Shown: positions 18,562 to 27,506 of the stretch, piece after piece
Layout of the letters: every line of letters starts with the position of its first letter
How positions within the stretch are numbered: the stretch's first letter is position 1
DNA from: JAUIAI01 sp050633665
GTDB taxonomy: Bacteria > Pseudomonadota > Gammaproteobacteria > Burkholderiales > Burkholderiaceae_E
Assembly: GCA_050633665.1 (NCBI GenBank)
Contig: JBOEGY010000007.1
Coordinates: forward strand, 186,001-250,000
Length of the DNA stretch: 64,000 nt
Reading direction: 5' to 3'
The notes under the pieces: generated by a model
What the model was told of the DNA's origin: nothing
The model's database searches: none
Seen by the model: the letters and a program-made list of their open reading frames with translations, nothing else
Made by a program: the position numbers and the translations under genes

Positions 18562-20340
18562 ATGCTTGAGGCACTGAGACAACTTCGCAGCCTTTGTTCT
18601 GATCAGGATATCACCCGGCTCTGGGTGCTTCTTGGCGTGGTCATTGCGACCGGATTTCTTGAGGTCGCCGGTATTGCCTCGGTCCTGCCTTTTCTGCAGC
18701 TTGCCTCAGACCCACTGCATGCTCTGGACAACCCCTGGATTCGGCAGGGTTTCGAGCTGATCGGCTTTGGCTCGACTCAACAGATGATGTTCTGGCTGGG
18801 CTTGGCTGTCGTGGTTCTCTTGACCGTGTCCAACGTCCTGGCAGCGGTTGCCACCTGGTATCGTCAAGTCATCGCCTGGACGATTGCCCATGAAGTCTCT
18901 GTTCAGCTGGCGCGGTCGTACTCACGGCTGCCTTACGCGTTCTTTCTCAATCGCGATTCAGCCGACCTGATTAAATCGGTCATTGAGGATGTCAACAGTC
19001 TTGTCAACGGCGTCGTTGTTGCTGGTTGCCAGCTATTGTCGCAAGTCATTGTCGCCGGCATGATTCTCGCGCTGCTGGCGTTCGTCAATCCAGGGGTGGC
19101 GCTTACAGCACTAGCTGTTTTCGCCGGTGTCTATCTGTTGGTCTTTGCGGCCAGAAAAAGATATCTGACCGACCTCGGCCGGGAACGAGTACAAGCCAAT
19201 TCAGATCGCTATACAACTTTTTCCGATTTGATGTCAGGTATGAAAACCGTCAAGAGCGATGGCGCAGCCGAATTTTTTATCAAGCGATTTGAAAAACCGT
19301 CGAAACGTTTCTCGGAGACCCAACCCAAAATACACCTCAGTACCGTAATGCCACGATATATCGTGGAAACCGTGGCATTCGGTGCGATTGTCGGCATCGT
19401 ATTGGTTCTGTCAGGCCAGGAAGACAACTTCGTGACGACAATGCCGACGCTGACTCTTTTTGCGTTGGCCGGTTACCGCTTGATGCCGGCTTTGAATCTG
19501 GCCTATGTCAGCCTGGCACAAGTCACCAGCAGCTATCCTGCCATTGAGAACATTCACCGTGACCTGAGTGCTGCGCCCGAGCCGGCAGCCCACACCGCTC
19601 CACAGGTATCGTTCAGTCACAGCATCGCGCTAAACCAGTTGAATTTTTCATATCCGAATTCAGACCAGGCAGTTCTTGATGATGTCTCGCTGACGATTCA
19701 GAAAGGCCAGAAGGTCGCATTCGTCGGCCCTTCCGGATCGGGCAAAACCACATTGATTGATGTCGTGACCGGCATGCTCACTCCCGAACGCGGCACGCTG
19801 ACCGTAGACAACCTGGCCATTGATTCCGGCAATGTTGCTGGCTGGCAGGCGTTAATCGGATATGTCCCGCAGGAAGTCTTCCTCTACAACGAGACTATCG
19901 AAAAGAATGTCGCGTTCGGGTTCGACGTCATTGATAGCGAACGGGTTCGCGAGGTCTGTCGAATCGCCCAAATTGCCGAAACAATCCAAGCAGAGATGCC
20001 CGAGGCTTATCAGACCCGTATCGGCGAGCGCGGTGTCAGACTAAGCGGCGGTCAACGCCAGCGACTCGGACTTGCCCGCGCCTTGTATCGATCTCCCAGC
20101 GTGCTGGTACTGGACGAAGCCACCAGCGCGCTGGACAGCCATACTGAAGCGAAGGTCATCGCGGCCATCTACGATCAGTTGCCGACCATGACGACCATCA
20201 TGATCGCGCATCGCATTTCCACCGTACGGCGGTGCGACAAGTTGTTCGTGATGGATCGAGGTCGGCTGGTCGATGAAGGCAGTTATCAGACGCTGCTCGA
20301 TACCGACACAATGTTCAAAGAGCTGGCTCGCTTTGACTAG
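18562..20340 (+). CDS. ABC exporter, fused membrane and ATPase domains
   Basis: 592 residues: an N-terminal membrane domain (~1-310, several hydrophobic helices) and a C-terminal ATPase with GPSGSGKTT Walker A (~391), LSGGQRQR signature (~494), VLVLDEATSALD Walker B (~515) and an AHRIST switch His. It resembles MsbA/PglK-type half-transporters that flip or export lipids and peptides as homodimers. The position next to the release protein suggests export of the peptide product, possibly with self-resistance. I used the first ATG; a TTG 12 nt upstream is also in frame. The last 26 bp overlap the convergent EgtD-like gene. Confidence 0.92.
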   Translation: MLEALRQLRSLCSDQDITRLWVLLGVVIATGFLEVAGIASVLPFLQLASDPLHALDNPWIRQGFELIGFGSTQQMMFWLGLAVVVLLTVSNVLAAVATWYRQVIAWTIAHEVSVQLARSYSRLPYAFFLNRDSADLIKSVIEDVNSLVNGVVVAGCQLLSQVIVAGMILALLAFVNPGVALTALAVFAGVYLLVFAARKRYLTDLGRERVQANSDRYTTFSDLMSGMKTVKSDGAAEFFIKRFEKPSKRFSETQPKIHLSTVMPRYIVETVAFGAIVGIVLVLSGQEDNFVTTMPTLTLFALAGYRLMPALNLAYVSLAQVTSSYPAIENIHRDLSAAPEPAAHTAPQVSFSHSIALNQLNFSYPNSDQAVLDDVSLTIQKGQKVAFVGPSGSGKTTLIDVVTGMLTPERGTLTVDNLAIDSGNVAGWQALIGYVPQEVFLYNETIEKNVAFGFDVIDSERVREVCRIAQIAETIQAEMPEAYQTRIGERGVRLSGGQRQRLGLARALYRSPSVLVLDEATSALDSHTEAKVIAAIYDQLPTMTTIMIAHRISTVRRCDKLFVMDRGRLVDEGSYQTLLDTDTMFKELARFD

Positions 20341-21274
20341 CCCCACCAGACGATTTCGCCAGAACAACCGAATACCAGGACTGCTCGTCTTCCCAGTGGC
20401 CCGCAACTGAAAAACCGGCCGCCTGAAGCATTTCAGTGAACCGGCCCAGCTCATATTTGTGACTGCTCTCGGTGTGGATGGACTCACCCGCATCAAAGCG
20501 CCGCGAGCCACCGGGCCAACTAACTTCGCATTGGTTTTTTGCAACCAGGTGCATTTCGATGCGGCTCAGTGTCTCATTGAAAAGAGCTCGATGAGACCAG
20601 TTTGACACGTCAAAATCTGTCCGCAGTTCGCGGTTGGCAACCAACAGCGCATTACGATTGAAAGCGGCCGTCACACCAAGAGAGTCATCATAGGCATCAG
20701 TCAGGACCGAATGCGGCTTGACCCGATCAATACCGATCAGTAGTGAGGTTTCTCCAGCCCGGCTCCTTGGCAGACGGGTCAGAAATTCAATGGCCGCCTT
20801 CGGTTCGAAGTTACCAATACTTGAGCCCGGATAGAAATACAGAAGCGGAGAATCCAGCAGCTGGTCCGGAACGGACCACTGCCGGGTGAAATCGCGCTCA
20901 AGTGCCTGCATTTGAATTTGCGGATACTCGCGCTGCAGGCCGGCAATCGCTGTGGACAGGAATTCGCCCGAGATATCCACGCCGACATATCCGGCTGGAG
21001 ACAGCGCGCCAAACAGGCTGGCCGCTTTTCGGCAATCACCCGCGCCGAGATCTATCATCTGGAAACCAGCCGGTAACTGGCCCGCAATTGCACCGCCATG
21101 CGTGCGAAAAATACCGGCTTCGGTACGGGTGGGGTAATACTCAGCCAGCTCACAGATTGCGGTAAACAGCGTGGAGCCCAGCCGGTCATAGAAAAGCTTG
21201 GGCGGCAGTTGTGCGGGCCGGGCCGCCAGCATCGCAAGCGTGTGGGCGGCGTCTTGATCCTGTTGTTCAGTCAT
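20315..21274 (-). CDS. egtD: EgtD-like L-histidine N-alpha-methyltransferase
   Basis: 319 residues, the usual EgtD length. The N-terminus carries LPPKLFYDRLGSTLF and EYYPTRTE, family hallmarks, followed by SAM motif IDLGAGDC (residues 74-81) and a C-terminal segment with HTESSHKY and GHWEDE. EgtD trimethylates histidine to hercynine, the first step of ergothioneine synthesis. No EgtB sulfoxide synthase is in the window, so the pathway is either completed elsewhere or hercynine-like products serve another role. I chose the ATG at 21274, which removes a non-homologous 72-residue extension. A link to the adjacent peptide locus is only positional. Confidence 0.88.
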   Translation of the reverse strand: MTEQQDQDAAHTLAMLAARPAQLPPKLFYDRLGSTLFTAICELAEYYPTRTEAGIFRTHGGAIAGQLPAGFQMIDLGAGDCRKAASLFGALSPAGYVGVDISGEFLSTAIAGLQREYPQIQMQALERDFTRQWSVPDQLLDSPLLYFYPGSSIGNFEPKAAIEFLTRLPRSRAGETSLLIGIDRVKPHSVLTDAYDDSLGVTAAFNRNALLVANRELRTDFDVSNWSHRALFNETLSRIEMHLVAKNQCEVSWPGGSRRFDAGESIHTESSHKYELGRFTEMLQAAGFSVAGHWEDEQSWYSVVLAKSSGGASQSEPAL

Positions 21275-21352
21275 GTCTGCATGATAACCGGCATAGGTTT
21301 CAGTTTTGTAACCGCCAGATAGAGCCCTCCCGGAGCGCACGGGCTGTAGCAC

Positions 21353-22147
21353 ATGATCTTCATAATCGCGGCATACTTGATAACCCCTGTCTTTGTCATC
21401 ATCGAACCGCTGAACAAGCCACTGGAAACTCCTGACAACTCCTCTGATACCGGCGATTCCCGCCCGGTCTCGGATCAGACGGTCGTGCAAGCGTGCCGAT
21501 TGAGTAAACGTTTTGGCGAGCGCGTCATTCTTGATTCAATCAATCTGACGGTCCAATCCGGTCAATCAATCGCCCTTTTGGGCGAATCCGGCGTGGGCAA
21601 ATCAACCTTGCTTAATGTTCTGGCCGGTCTGGAGTCGGCTGATTCCGGAAGCCTCACGGTGGCGGGCCACAGACTGGCGCCAGGTCAGCAGAATGCCGAC
21701 GCCAGCGCCGCCATGCGGCGCCGCTCGATCGGATTTGTCTTTCAGGCTTTCCATCTGTTGCCGCACCTGACTGTTGCGCAGAACATCGCCCTGCCGTTGC
21801 TCCTCAATGGTGTATCACCCGCCGCGGCTAACCCGCCCGTTCTCGCGATACTGGATCAGGTCGGCCTGTCAGGCCGGGGGGCTGACCGCCCCAGCATTCT
21901 CTCCGGAGGCGAACAACAGCGCGTTTCGCTGGCGCGTGCCCTGGTTCATCAACCAGCTTTGTTGCTCGCCGACGAACCAACCGGCAATCTTGATCCGCAA
22001 ACCGCCGCGCTGGCCCTGAGCCTGATGAACAAAGTGGTCAAAGACTCCGGATGCGCGCTGCTAATGGTCACGCACTCGGACAACGCGGCCGCTATTTGCG
22101 ACTACCGCGTTCAATTACGGCGCGGCAAGATCGAGCCTCTCGACTGA
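21353..22147 (+). CDS. ABC transporter ATPase, LolD/MacB-like
   Basis: 264 residues with Walker A GESGVGKST, Q-loop FVFQAFHLLPHLTV, signature LSGGEQQRVSLARAL, Walker B LLLADEPTGNLD and switch His in VTHSD. It should form an ABC complex with the permease whose ATG overlaps its stop by one base (TGATG). The first ~45 residues contain a short hydrophobic stretch unusual for this family, so the true start may be downstream, but no later ATG precedes the ATPase core. With the following two genes it matches the widespread ATPase/FtsX-like permease/AttH-lipocalin set. Confidence 0.9.
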   Translation: MIFIIAAYLITPVFVIIEPLNKPLETPDNSSDTGDSRPVSDQTVVQACRLSKRFGERVILDSINLTVQSGQSIALLGESGVGKSTLLNVLAGLESADSGSLTVAGHRLAPGQQNADASAAMRRRSIGFVFQAFHLLPHLTVAQNIALPLLLNGVSPAAANPPVLAILDQVGLSGRGADRPSILSGGEQQRVSLARALVHQPALLLADEPTGNLDPQTAALALSLMNKVVKDSGCALLMVTHSDNAAAICDYRVQLRRGKIEPLD

Positions 22148-24738
22148 TGTCGTCCTGGCTCTATGTCTGGCTCATGCTCGCGGCATGGCGCCAACAACCC
22201 GGCGCACTGATCGCCGCGATCGGATCAATCGCTCTTGGCGTCGCGCTCGGCCTGGGCATTGATCTGGTCAATCGCTCTGCCTTGAATGAGTTCGACAATG
22301 CGCTGGCCGTCGTCAACGGCACCGCGCAATACCGGCTGACGAGCGCAACCGGGCTAATTGACGACCAATGGCTGGAGCGGGTCGAGAAACTATCTCTGGT
22401 TCAGGCGGCCAGCCCGGTTATTGACACCGAAGTTCTCGCGCGGACTGCGGCAACGCCTGCCGACCAGGCGGGAAACCGACTGCAAATCATTGCGATGGAT
22501 ATCTTTCGAGCGGCCAGTGTCACACCGGCACTACTGCCGCAAACCGGGCCCGGACAGACAGGTGGTGCGGCCAGCCAGTTATTTGCCGACGATTCGATTT
22601 TCCTATCGACCGCAGCCGCGCAACGCTTACAGGCCGGCACAACCCAAACGCTAATCGGCAAGCCCCTCTTAATCAACATCAACGGGCGTCTCAAAACACT
22701 GACCATCCGTGGAACCGTCCCGGGGGCAAGCGGACGCGCCCCGCTAGCCGTCATGGACATCGGCGCGGCGCAGTGGCAACTCGATTCTGTCGGAAAACTC
22801 TCAAGAGTTGATATACGACTGACCGCAGGGGCTGACGAACAAGACTTACGGCAAGCTCTTGCCAAAATACATCCCGAGGGCTTCGCACTGCGTCTGACCA
22901 GACCGACCGATAGCGCGAATCAAATGTCAAACCTGTCGCGCGCCTACCGGGTCAACCTGAACGTTCTTGCGCTGGTCGCTTTGCTCACCGGCGGCTTTAT
23001 CGTGTTTGCCAGTATGGAGTTGGCGATCCTGCGTCTGATGCCGGCGATGGCACTGGTCGGCGTGCTGGGTGCCCCCCAGTCGATGCAACCCAGGCTGGTG
23101 ATCTTGATTGCGGGCTCCCTGGGAATGCTTGGCGCCGCGGCGGGGATTGGTCTCGGCGTCGGTCTGGCATGGTTATTACTTGGTCTGATTGGCGGTGACC
23201 TGGGGGGCGGCTATTTCTCCACGACCAGGCCACCGCTGGTTGCACCTGTAAGCGCGCTGGCACTCTTTGCGGTGCTGGGCGTCAGCGCGGCCCTGTGCGG
23301 CGGCTTATCGCCTGCGCTTAAGCTACGCCGGCTCGCACCGGCCAGTGCGCTTAAAAGCGGCCGACAGACAATGCTGGGCAATCATGTCGCGCCGCTTCGC
23401 CTCAGCATCGGACTGGGCTTGGCGGGCTTGTGCCTGTTGTGGCTGCCGGCCATTGCCGGTCTCCCTCTGGGCGCGTATACGGCGATTGCCTGTTGGTTAT
23501 TTGCCGGCGTGTTACTGGTCGGCCCGGTTCTCGGCTGGGTAGCCAACCGATTATCTTCTGACCTGATTACCAGCGGTCGTCCGCTCACCTGGCTGGCAAT
23601 CGCCCGACTTAAGAGCGCTCACCAGTCGGCGTTTCCGGCGCTCGCCGGCGTGGTCGCGAGCTTCGCCCTGGTCTGTGCCATGGGCGTGATGGTGCATAGT
23701 TTCAGGGTTTCGGTCGATCAATGGCTGCATACGGTATTGCCGGCAGACTTGTACTTGCGGGTTCCGGCGACTGCCTTGTCGGGCGGTCTGAGCCCGCAGG
23801 AGCAGGCGCAGTTGAGCGCAATACCAGGGGTTGCGACTACCGGTTTTTTGCGCAGCCTCTATCTGACACTCGAGGCTGACCGCCCCCGTCTGGCCGTACT
23901 GGCTCGCTCGATCGACAACACCAACCCGGCGCGCAGCCTGCCACTGACCGGCACCTGGCTTAGCCCTGACGCTCGCGTACCAGGCTGCACGGCTGTTTAC
24001 GCCAGCGAGCCGGCGGCTACCGTGTATGAATGGCAAGTTGGCAGTGAGATCAGTCTGCCAATCAACCAGCTGGCCCGCAGCACTTGTTTCCAAGTCGTTG
24101 CCATTTGGCGCGACTATGCACGTCAGCACGGTGCCGTGGCGCTCGCAAAGGCCGACTATGAAGCGCTCACCGGCGACTTTAGCGTCAGCGACGCCGCCTT
24201 AACCTTGAGCGGCAGCGCGTCGGCTGACCAAGTCGTTAGCCAGGCACGCGAGGTATTGGGTGATCGGCCCGGCTTGCAAATCCGGAGTGCCTCAGACATT
24301 CGCGCTGTCTCGCTGAAAATCTTCGACCGCAGTTTCGCGGTCACCTACGCTCTGGAAGCCGTCGCCTTGCTTGTCGGCCTGTTTGGTGTTGCCACCACCT
24401 ACTCCGGAGAAGCGCTCTCGCGCGAGCGCGAATTCGGTATGCTGCGGCACCTTGGATTGACCCGGACGAGCCTTGCCAGACTTTTCGCGGCGGAGTCGTT
24501 TATCGCGATTGGCCTTGGGGTTTTATGGGGCACCGGCCTGGGGTCGTTGATTGCCCAGGTTCTGATTCATTGGGTAAACCCGCAGTCTTTCCACTGGACG
24601 ATGCAAACCCACTGGCCGGTCGGATTACTCGGCCTTAGCGCCTTCGGACTGGTCGCGCTTGGGGTCGTCTGCGCCATTGTCGCGGCGCGCCGGGCAGCCG
24701 GTCAGGCCCCGATTGCAGCTGTTCGCGCCGACTGGTAA
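22147..24738 (+). CDS. FtsX-like ABC permease (two-permease-unit type)
   Basis: 863 residues with an N-terminal membrane helix, a large periplasmic domain, and clusters of membrane helices near ~280-480 and ~735-855, the layout of FtsX-like permeases such as YbbP. The partner ATPase stop overlaps this ATG as TGATG, so I rejected an in-frame start 96 nt upstream. The complex probably uses ATP to drive a periplasmic or outer-leaflet lipid process. The attached AttH-like gene suggests hydrophobic ligand handling; the substrate is unknown. Confidence 0.88.
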   Translation: MSSWLYVWLMLAAWRQQPGALIAAIGSIALGVALGLGIDLVNRSALNEFDNALAVVNGTAQYRLTSATGLIDDQWLERVEKLSLVQAASPVIDTEVLARTAATPADQAGNRLQIIAMDIFRAASVTPALLPQTGPGQTGGAASQLFADDSIFLSTAAAQRLQAGTTQTLIGKPLLININGRLKTLTIRGTVPGASGRAPLAVMDIGAAQWQLDSVGKLSRVDIRLTAGADEQDLRQALAKIHPEGFALRLTRPTDSANQMSNLSRAYRVNLNVLALVALLTGGFIVFASMELAILRLMPAMALVGVLGAPQSMQPRLVILIAGSLGMLGAAAGIGLGVGLAWLLLGLIGGDLGGGYFSTTRPPLVAPVSALALFAVLGVSAALCGGLSPALKLRRLAPASALKSGRQTMLGNHVAPLRLSIGLGLAGLCLLWLPAIAGLPLGAYTAIACWLFAGVLLVGPVLGWVANRLSSDLITSGRPLTWLAIARLKSAHQSAFPALAGVVASFALVCAMGVMVHSFRVSVDQWLHTVLPADLYLRVPATALSGGLSPQEQAQLSAIPGVATTGFLRSLYLTLEADRPRLAVLARSIDNTNPARSLPLTGTWLSPDARVPGCTAVYASEPAATVYEWQVGSEISLPINQLARSTCFQVVAIWRDYARQHGAVALAKADYEALTGDFSVSDAALTLSGSASADQVVSQAREVLGDRPGLQIRSASDIRAVSLKIFDRSFAVTYALEAVALLVGLFGVATTYSGEALSREREFGMLRHLGLTRTSLARLFAAESFIAIGLGVLWGTGLGSLIAQVLIHWVNPQSFHWTMQTHWPVGLLGLSAFGLVALGVVCAIVAARRAAGQAPIAAVRADW

Positions 24739-24759
24739 CCATGCGGATACTTCCTGACC

Positions 24760-25917
24760 ATGTCTGACTTCCTGATTCGCCGCCGCTTGCTCCGTGGCTT
24801 GTTCGCCCCCCTGCCCGCTGGGGTTGGGTTGGCAGCGCTTGGGCGGCCGGTCGACGCTACCGCTGACTATCCGGCAGTGCTCACCGGAACGCCACTCACC
24901 TTCCCGCGCGACTTTGGCTCGCACCCGGATTACCGAACCGAATGGTGGTATCTGACAGCCTGGCTTGAAACACCGCTTGGCTCAATGGGCCTGCAGTTGA
25001 CCTTCTTTCGTAGCCGCACCCCGTTTGGCAGACAAAATCCGTCGCGCCTGGCCGCGCGCCAGCTGTATTTTGCTCACGCTGCAATTGCTGTGCCCGCCAA
25101 CGGCAAGCTGATTCATGCGGAGCAGGCCTGGCGCGGCGCGGCGCACACCGCCCGGTCAAGCGAAGTCGATACCGATATTCAGATCGGACGACCCAATCGA
25201 CGCTGGACGCTTCAACGCCAGGCAAACGATCACTATCTTGCCAGCGTGCGCGACCCTTTGTTTGATTTGCAACTGCAGGCCACGCCTGCGAATGCTCAGC
25301 CAATTCGCCAGGGAGATGCTGGCTTCTCCCTGAAAGGCGCTCTGCCCCGACAGGCGAGCTACTACTACAGTCGCCCCCAACTGGACTTGCACGGCTCGCT
25401 GACCCAAAAGCACGGTCACAACAGGAAAGAGGCGCCCGCCACCATTGCTTTTACCGGCAAAGGATGGCTTGATCATGAGTGGTCCAGCGAGTTGCTCGAC
25501 CCAAGAGCTCAGGGGTGGGACTGGATAGGCATCAATTTTTCCGACGGACGCGCGCTAATGGCGTTTCAGATGCGAACCCGCAATGGCGGTTTGCTCAGAT
25601 CGACAGCCCGGCTGATCAATCCGGACGGTTCGCATGAAGACTTGCCGGTTCGGTTCAGCGCTCTAAAGCACTGGCGCTCGCCGCGAACCAATACAAAGTA
25701 TCCCGTCTCAATGCGGGTTCAAGCCGGCGCACTTGATCTGAGACTTGAACCGTTAATGCCGGATCAGGAATTGGATTCACGGCGAAGCACCGGAACAATT
25801 TATTGGGAAGGCGCGGTTGTGGTAAGCGCCTACAGCGAAAAAACAAACCCCGGCCAATCCGTGATTGGCCGGGGTTATCTGGAACTGACGGGCTACTCGG
25901 GAAAAATCACCCTGTAA
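24760..25917 (+). CDS. AttH/CrtC-like lipocalin-fold protein
   Basis: 385 residues. An Arg-rich start followed by a hydrophobic stretch looks like an export signal, possibly Tat-like (RRRLLRG). The mature part has TEWWYLT, LTFFRS and DHEWSSELLD, typical of the AttH / carotenoid 1,2-hydratase-like lipocalin family. In many proteobacteria such a protein follows an ATPase and FtsX-like permease, as in the Agrobacterium att region; the biochemical function is not established. It starts 21 nt after the permease. The last ~75 nt contain a minus-strand terminator that serves the opposing genes. Confidence 0.85.
   Translation: MSDFLIRRRLLRGLFAPLPAGVGLAALGRPVDATADYPAVLTGTPLTFPRDFGSHPDYRTEWWYLTAWLETPLGSMGLQLTFFRSRTPFGRQNPSRLAARQLYFAHAAIAVPANGKLIHAEQAWRGAAHTARSSEVDTDIQIGRPNRRWTLQRQANDHYLASVRDPLFDLQLQATPANAQPIRQGDAGFSLKGALPRQASYYYSRPQLDLHGSLTQKHGHNRKEAPATIAFTGKGWLDHEWSSELLDPRAQGWDWIGINFSDGRALMAFQMRTRNGGLLRSTARLINPDGSHEDLPVRFSALKHWRSPRTNTKYPVSMRVQAGALDLRLEPLMPDQELDSRRSTGTIYWEGAVVVSAYSEKTNPGQSVIGRGYLELTGYSGKITL
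25838..25876 (-). terminator. Intrinsic terminator on the minus strand, inside the attH-like CDS
   Basis: Perfect 13-bp inverted repeat (25846-25858 and 25864-25876) with a 5-nt loop. Read on the minus strand the GC-rich stem is followed directly by TGTTTTTT, as in a rho-independent terminator. It lies about 54 nt past the stop of the minus-strand DUF1232 gene, so it probably ends the type II secretion/DUF1232 transcript. The plus strand has no T tract after the stem. Confidence 0.85.
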
Positions 25918-25929
25918 GCCGCCGCCAGA

Positions 25930-26247
25930 TCAGTTACTGGGTGACTCACCAAATCCGAACCGTGCCAGCAGCCGGCTCACTTTTTCACTAACGTCTTGCT
26001 GCACATCAACCGGTAATTTTTTCATCAGGAAAGGAATACCGACCAGCAGCACCGCAGCATCATCGGTGATACCGATCAACGCGGCGAAATCGGGAACCAG
26101 GTCAATCGGACTGACCACATAAAGCAGCAGTCCCAGAATGCCGAGTTTCACCCCGCGTGGTGTGCCCGGGTGGCGCAGTGCGTATATCAGCATGATGCCG
26201 TTGCGGCCCAGCCGTTTAAGTAAGAAACCAGCTCTTGCTAACCACAT
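25930..26247 (-). CDS. DUF1232 (YkvA-like) small membrane protein
   Basis: 105 residues with the family motif YVVSPIDLVPDF around residue 45 and hydrophobic segments on either side. DUF1232 proteins are small inner-membrane proteins of unknown function. An excellent Shine-Dalgarno AGGAGG lies 9 nt before the ATG and overlaps the 3' arm of a hairpin. It is downstream of gspF on the same strand and likely shares the transcript; no role in secretion is implied by sequence. Confidence 0.85.
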   Translation of the reverse strand: MWLARAGFLLKRLGRNGIMLIYALRHPGTPRGVKLGILGLLLYVVSPIDLVPDFAALIGITDDAAVLLVGIPFLMKKLPVDVQQDVSEKVSRLLARFGFGESPSN

Positions 26248-26257
26248 ATAGAAGTCC

Positions 26258-26284
26258 TCCTGAGTGCTGAAAACTCACTCAGGA
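26258..26284 (-). promoter_or_regulatory. Hairpin overlapping the ribosome-binding site of the DUF1232 gene
   Basis: Inverted repeat TCCTGAGTG/CACTCAGGA (9 bp) with a 9-nt loop in the gspF-DUF1232 gap. On the minus-strand transcript its 3' arm contains the first bases of the AGGAGG Shine-Dalgarno, so folding could limit translation of the small downstream gene. No T tract follows, so it is not an intrinsic terminator. The regulatory role is inferred. Confidence 0.5.
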
Positions 26285-26295
26285 ACGTCAGCAGG

Positions 26296-27504
26296 CTAAC
26301 GAACGAGCGAGTTGATTTCGATGATCGGCAGCATCACGGCAAGCACGATAAGCAGCACTATCCCACCCATCACCAGAATAAGCAAAGGCTCGAGTAGATT
26401 GGTCAGCCCCAGGGCCCGGCGCTCGGTCTCTCCAGAGACTGTCTGCGCGCACCGTTCGAGCATTTCGCTAAGCTCTCCCGTGGCTTCACCGCTGGCGATC
26501 ATGTGTACAACCATCGGCGGGAATTGATTACCTGCGCCCAGCGCTTTGGCCAGCGACGCTCCCTCCCGCACCCTTGATATGGCGTCGTCCACATTGTTTT
26601 TCAAGGCCGAATTGGACAAAGTATTCGCGCCAGCCTCCAAAGCCCCGATCAGCGGGACTCCCGCACCAGTCAAAATGGCCAGAGTCGAGGTGAAACGTGA
26701 GGTATTCATACCCCGCAACAGACGGCCGATCAGCGGCGCGCCAAGCATACGGGTATCCCAGGCCAGCCGCGCCGTTGGAGAGCGCAGCGTGAGGCGAAAA
26801 AAGATGAATCCCAGTACCAGCACGATTGCGACCAGCCAGCCCCAGTTTCGAATGAAATCAGATAGCTTAATCAGCGCAACCGTCAGGCCCGGCAACGCCT
26901 GATCGGTCTGGTCGAACACGGTAACCACTTGCGGCACCACATAAGTCAGCAGCGCAATAATGACCATGAATGCGACCGCCGAAACGATTGCCGGATAGGT
27001 AAACGCCAGAACAATTTTCTGAGTCAGCGTTGAGCGAGCTTCAACATAATCGGCAAGTCGGTTCATCACCATGCCCAGATCACCGGATTGTTCACCGGCA
27101 GACACCAGCGCCCGGTAAACATCAGGAAAGTCTTTCGGGTATTTGGCCAGTGACTCGGCGAAGGTCTGACCACCGACAACATCGCTCCTGACGGCCGCGA
27201 AACGCTCACGAACGACTCGCCGCTCGCCTTGCTCGGCAACGGTCGCCAAGGCTTGTTCAATCGGCAGCCGGGCGGCCAGCAGACTTGCCAGCTGCCGGGT
27301 CGCAAGCGTCAACTCCGGCGTGCGCAAGCGGCCGGAAACGTTGACCGACTCGGCCGTCTCAGACTGCTGCAGTGAGTCAACCTGAATCGGCGTGAGGCCG
27401 CGATCCCGAAGTTGACCGCGCGCCTGTCGTGCGGAATCAGCATCAAGGACCCCTTTTTCAATCTGTCCGGTCGCGGTGGCGGCCTCAAAACGAAAAGCAG
27501 GCAT
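26296..27504 (-). CDS. gspF: Type II secretion inner-membrane protein GspF
   Basis: 402 residues, standard GspF length. The N-terminus FRFEAATATGQIEKGVLDAD is the family's opening, followed by two T2SSF domains with long hydrophobic helices (~170-195, ~225-245, ~375-400). GspF is the platform protein that couples the GspE ATPase to pseudopilus assembly. It starts 2 nt after the gspE stop and is the last gsp gene of the operon. Confidence 0.95.
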   Translation of the reverse strand: MPAFRFEAATATGQIEKGVLDADSARQARGQLRDRGLTPIQVDSLQQSETAESVNVSGRLRTPELTLATRQLASLLAARLPIEQALATVAEQGERRVVRERFAAVRSDVVGGQTFAESLAKYPKDFPDVYRALVSAGEQSGDLGMVMNRLADYVEARSTLTQKIVLAFTYPAIVSAVAFMVIIALLTYVVPQVVTVFDQTDQALPGLTVALIKLSDFIRNWGWLVAIVLVLGFIFFRLTLRSPTARLAWDTRMLGAPLIGRLLRGMNTSRFTSTLAILTGAGVPLIGALEAGANTLSNSALKNNVDDAISRVREGASLAKALGAGNQFPPMVVHMIASGEATGELSEMLERCAQTVSGETERRALGLTNLLEPLLILVMGGIVLLIVLAVMLPIIEINSLVR

Positions 27505-27506
27505 GG

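Noticed and set aside
22051..22146. Upstream start for the FtsX-like permease
   Set aside because: It would overlap the ATPase gene by 97 nt; the ATG in the TGATG junction fits much better.
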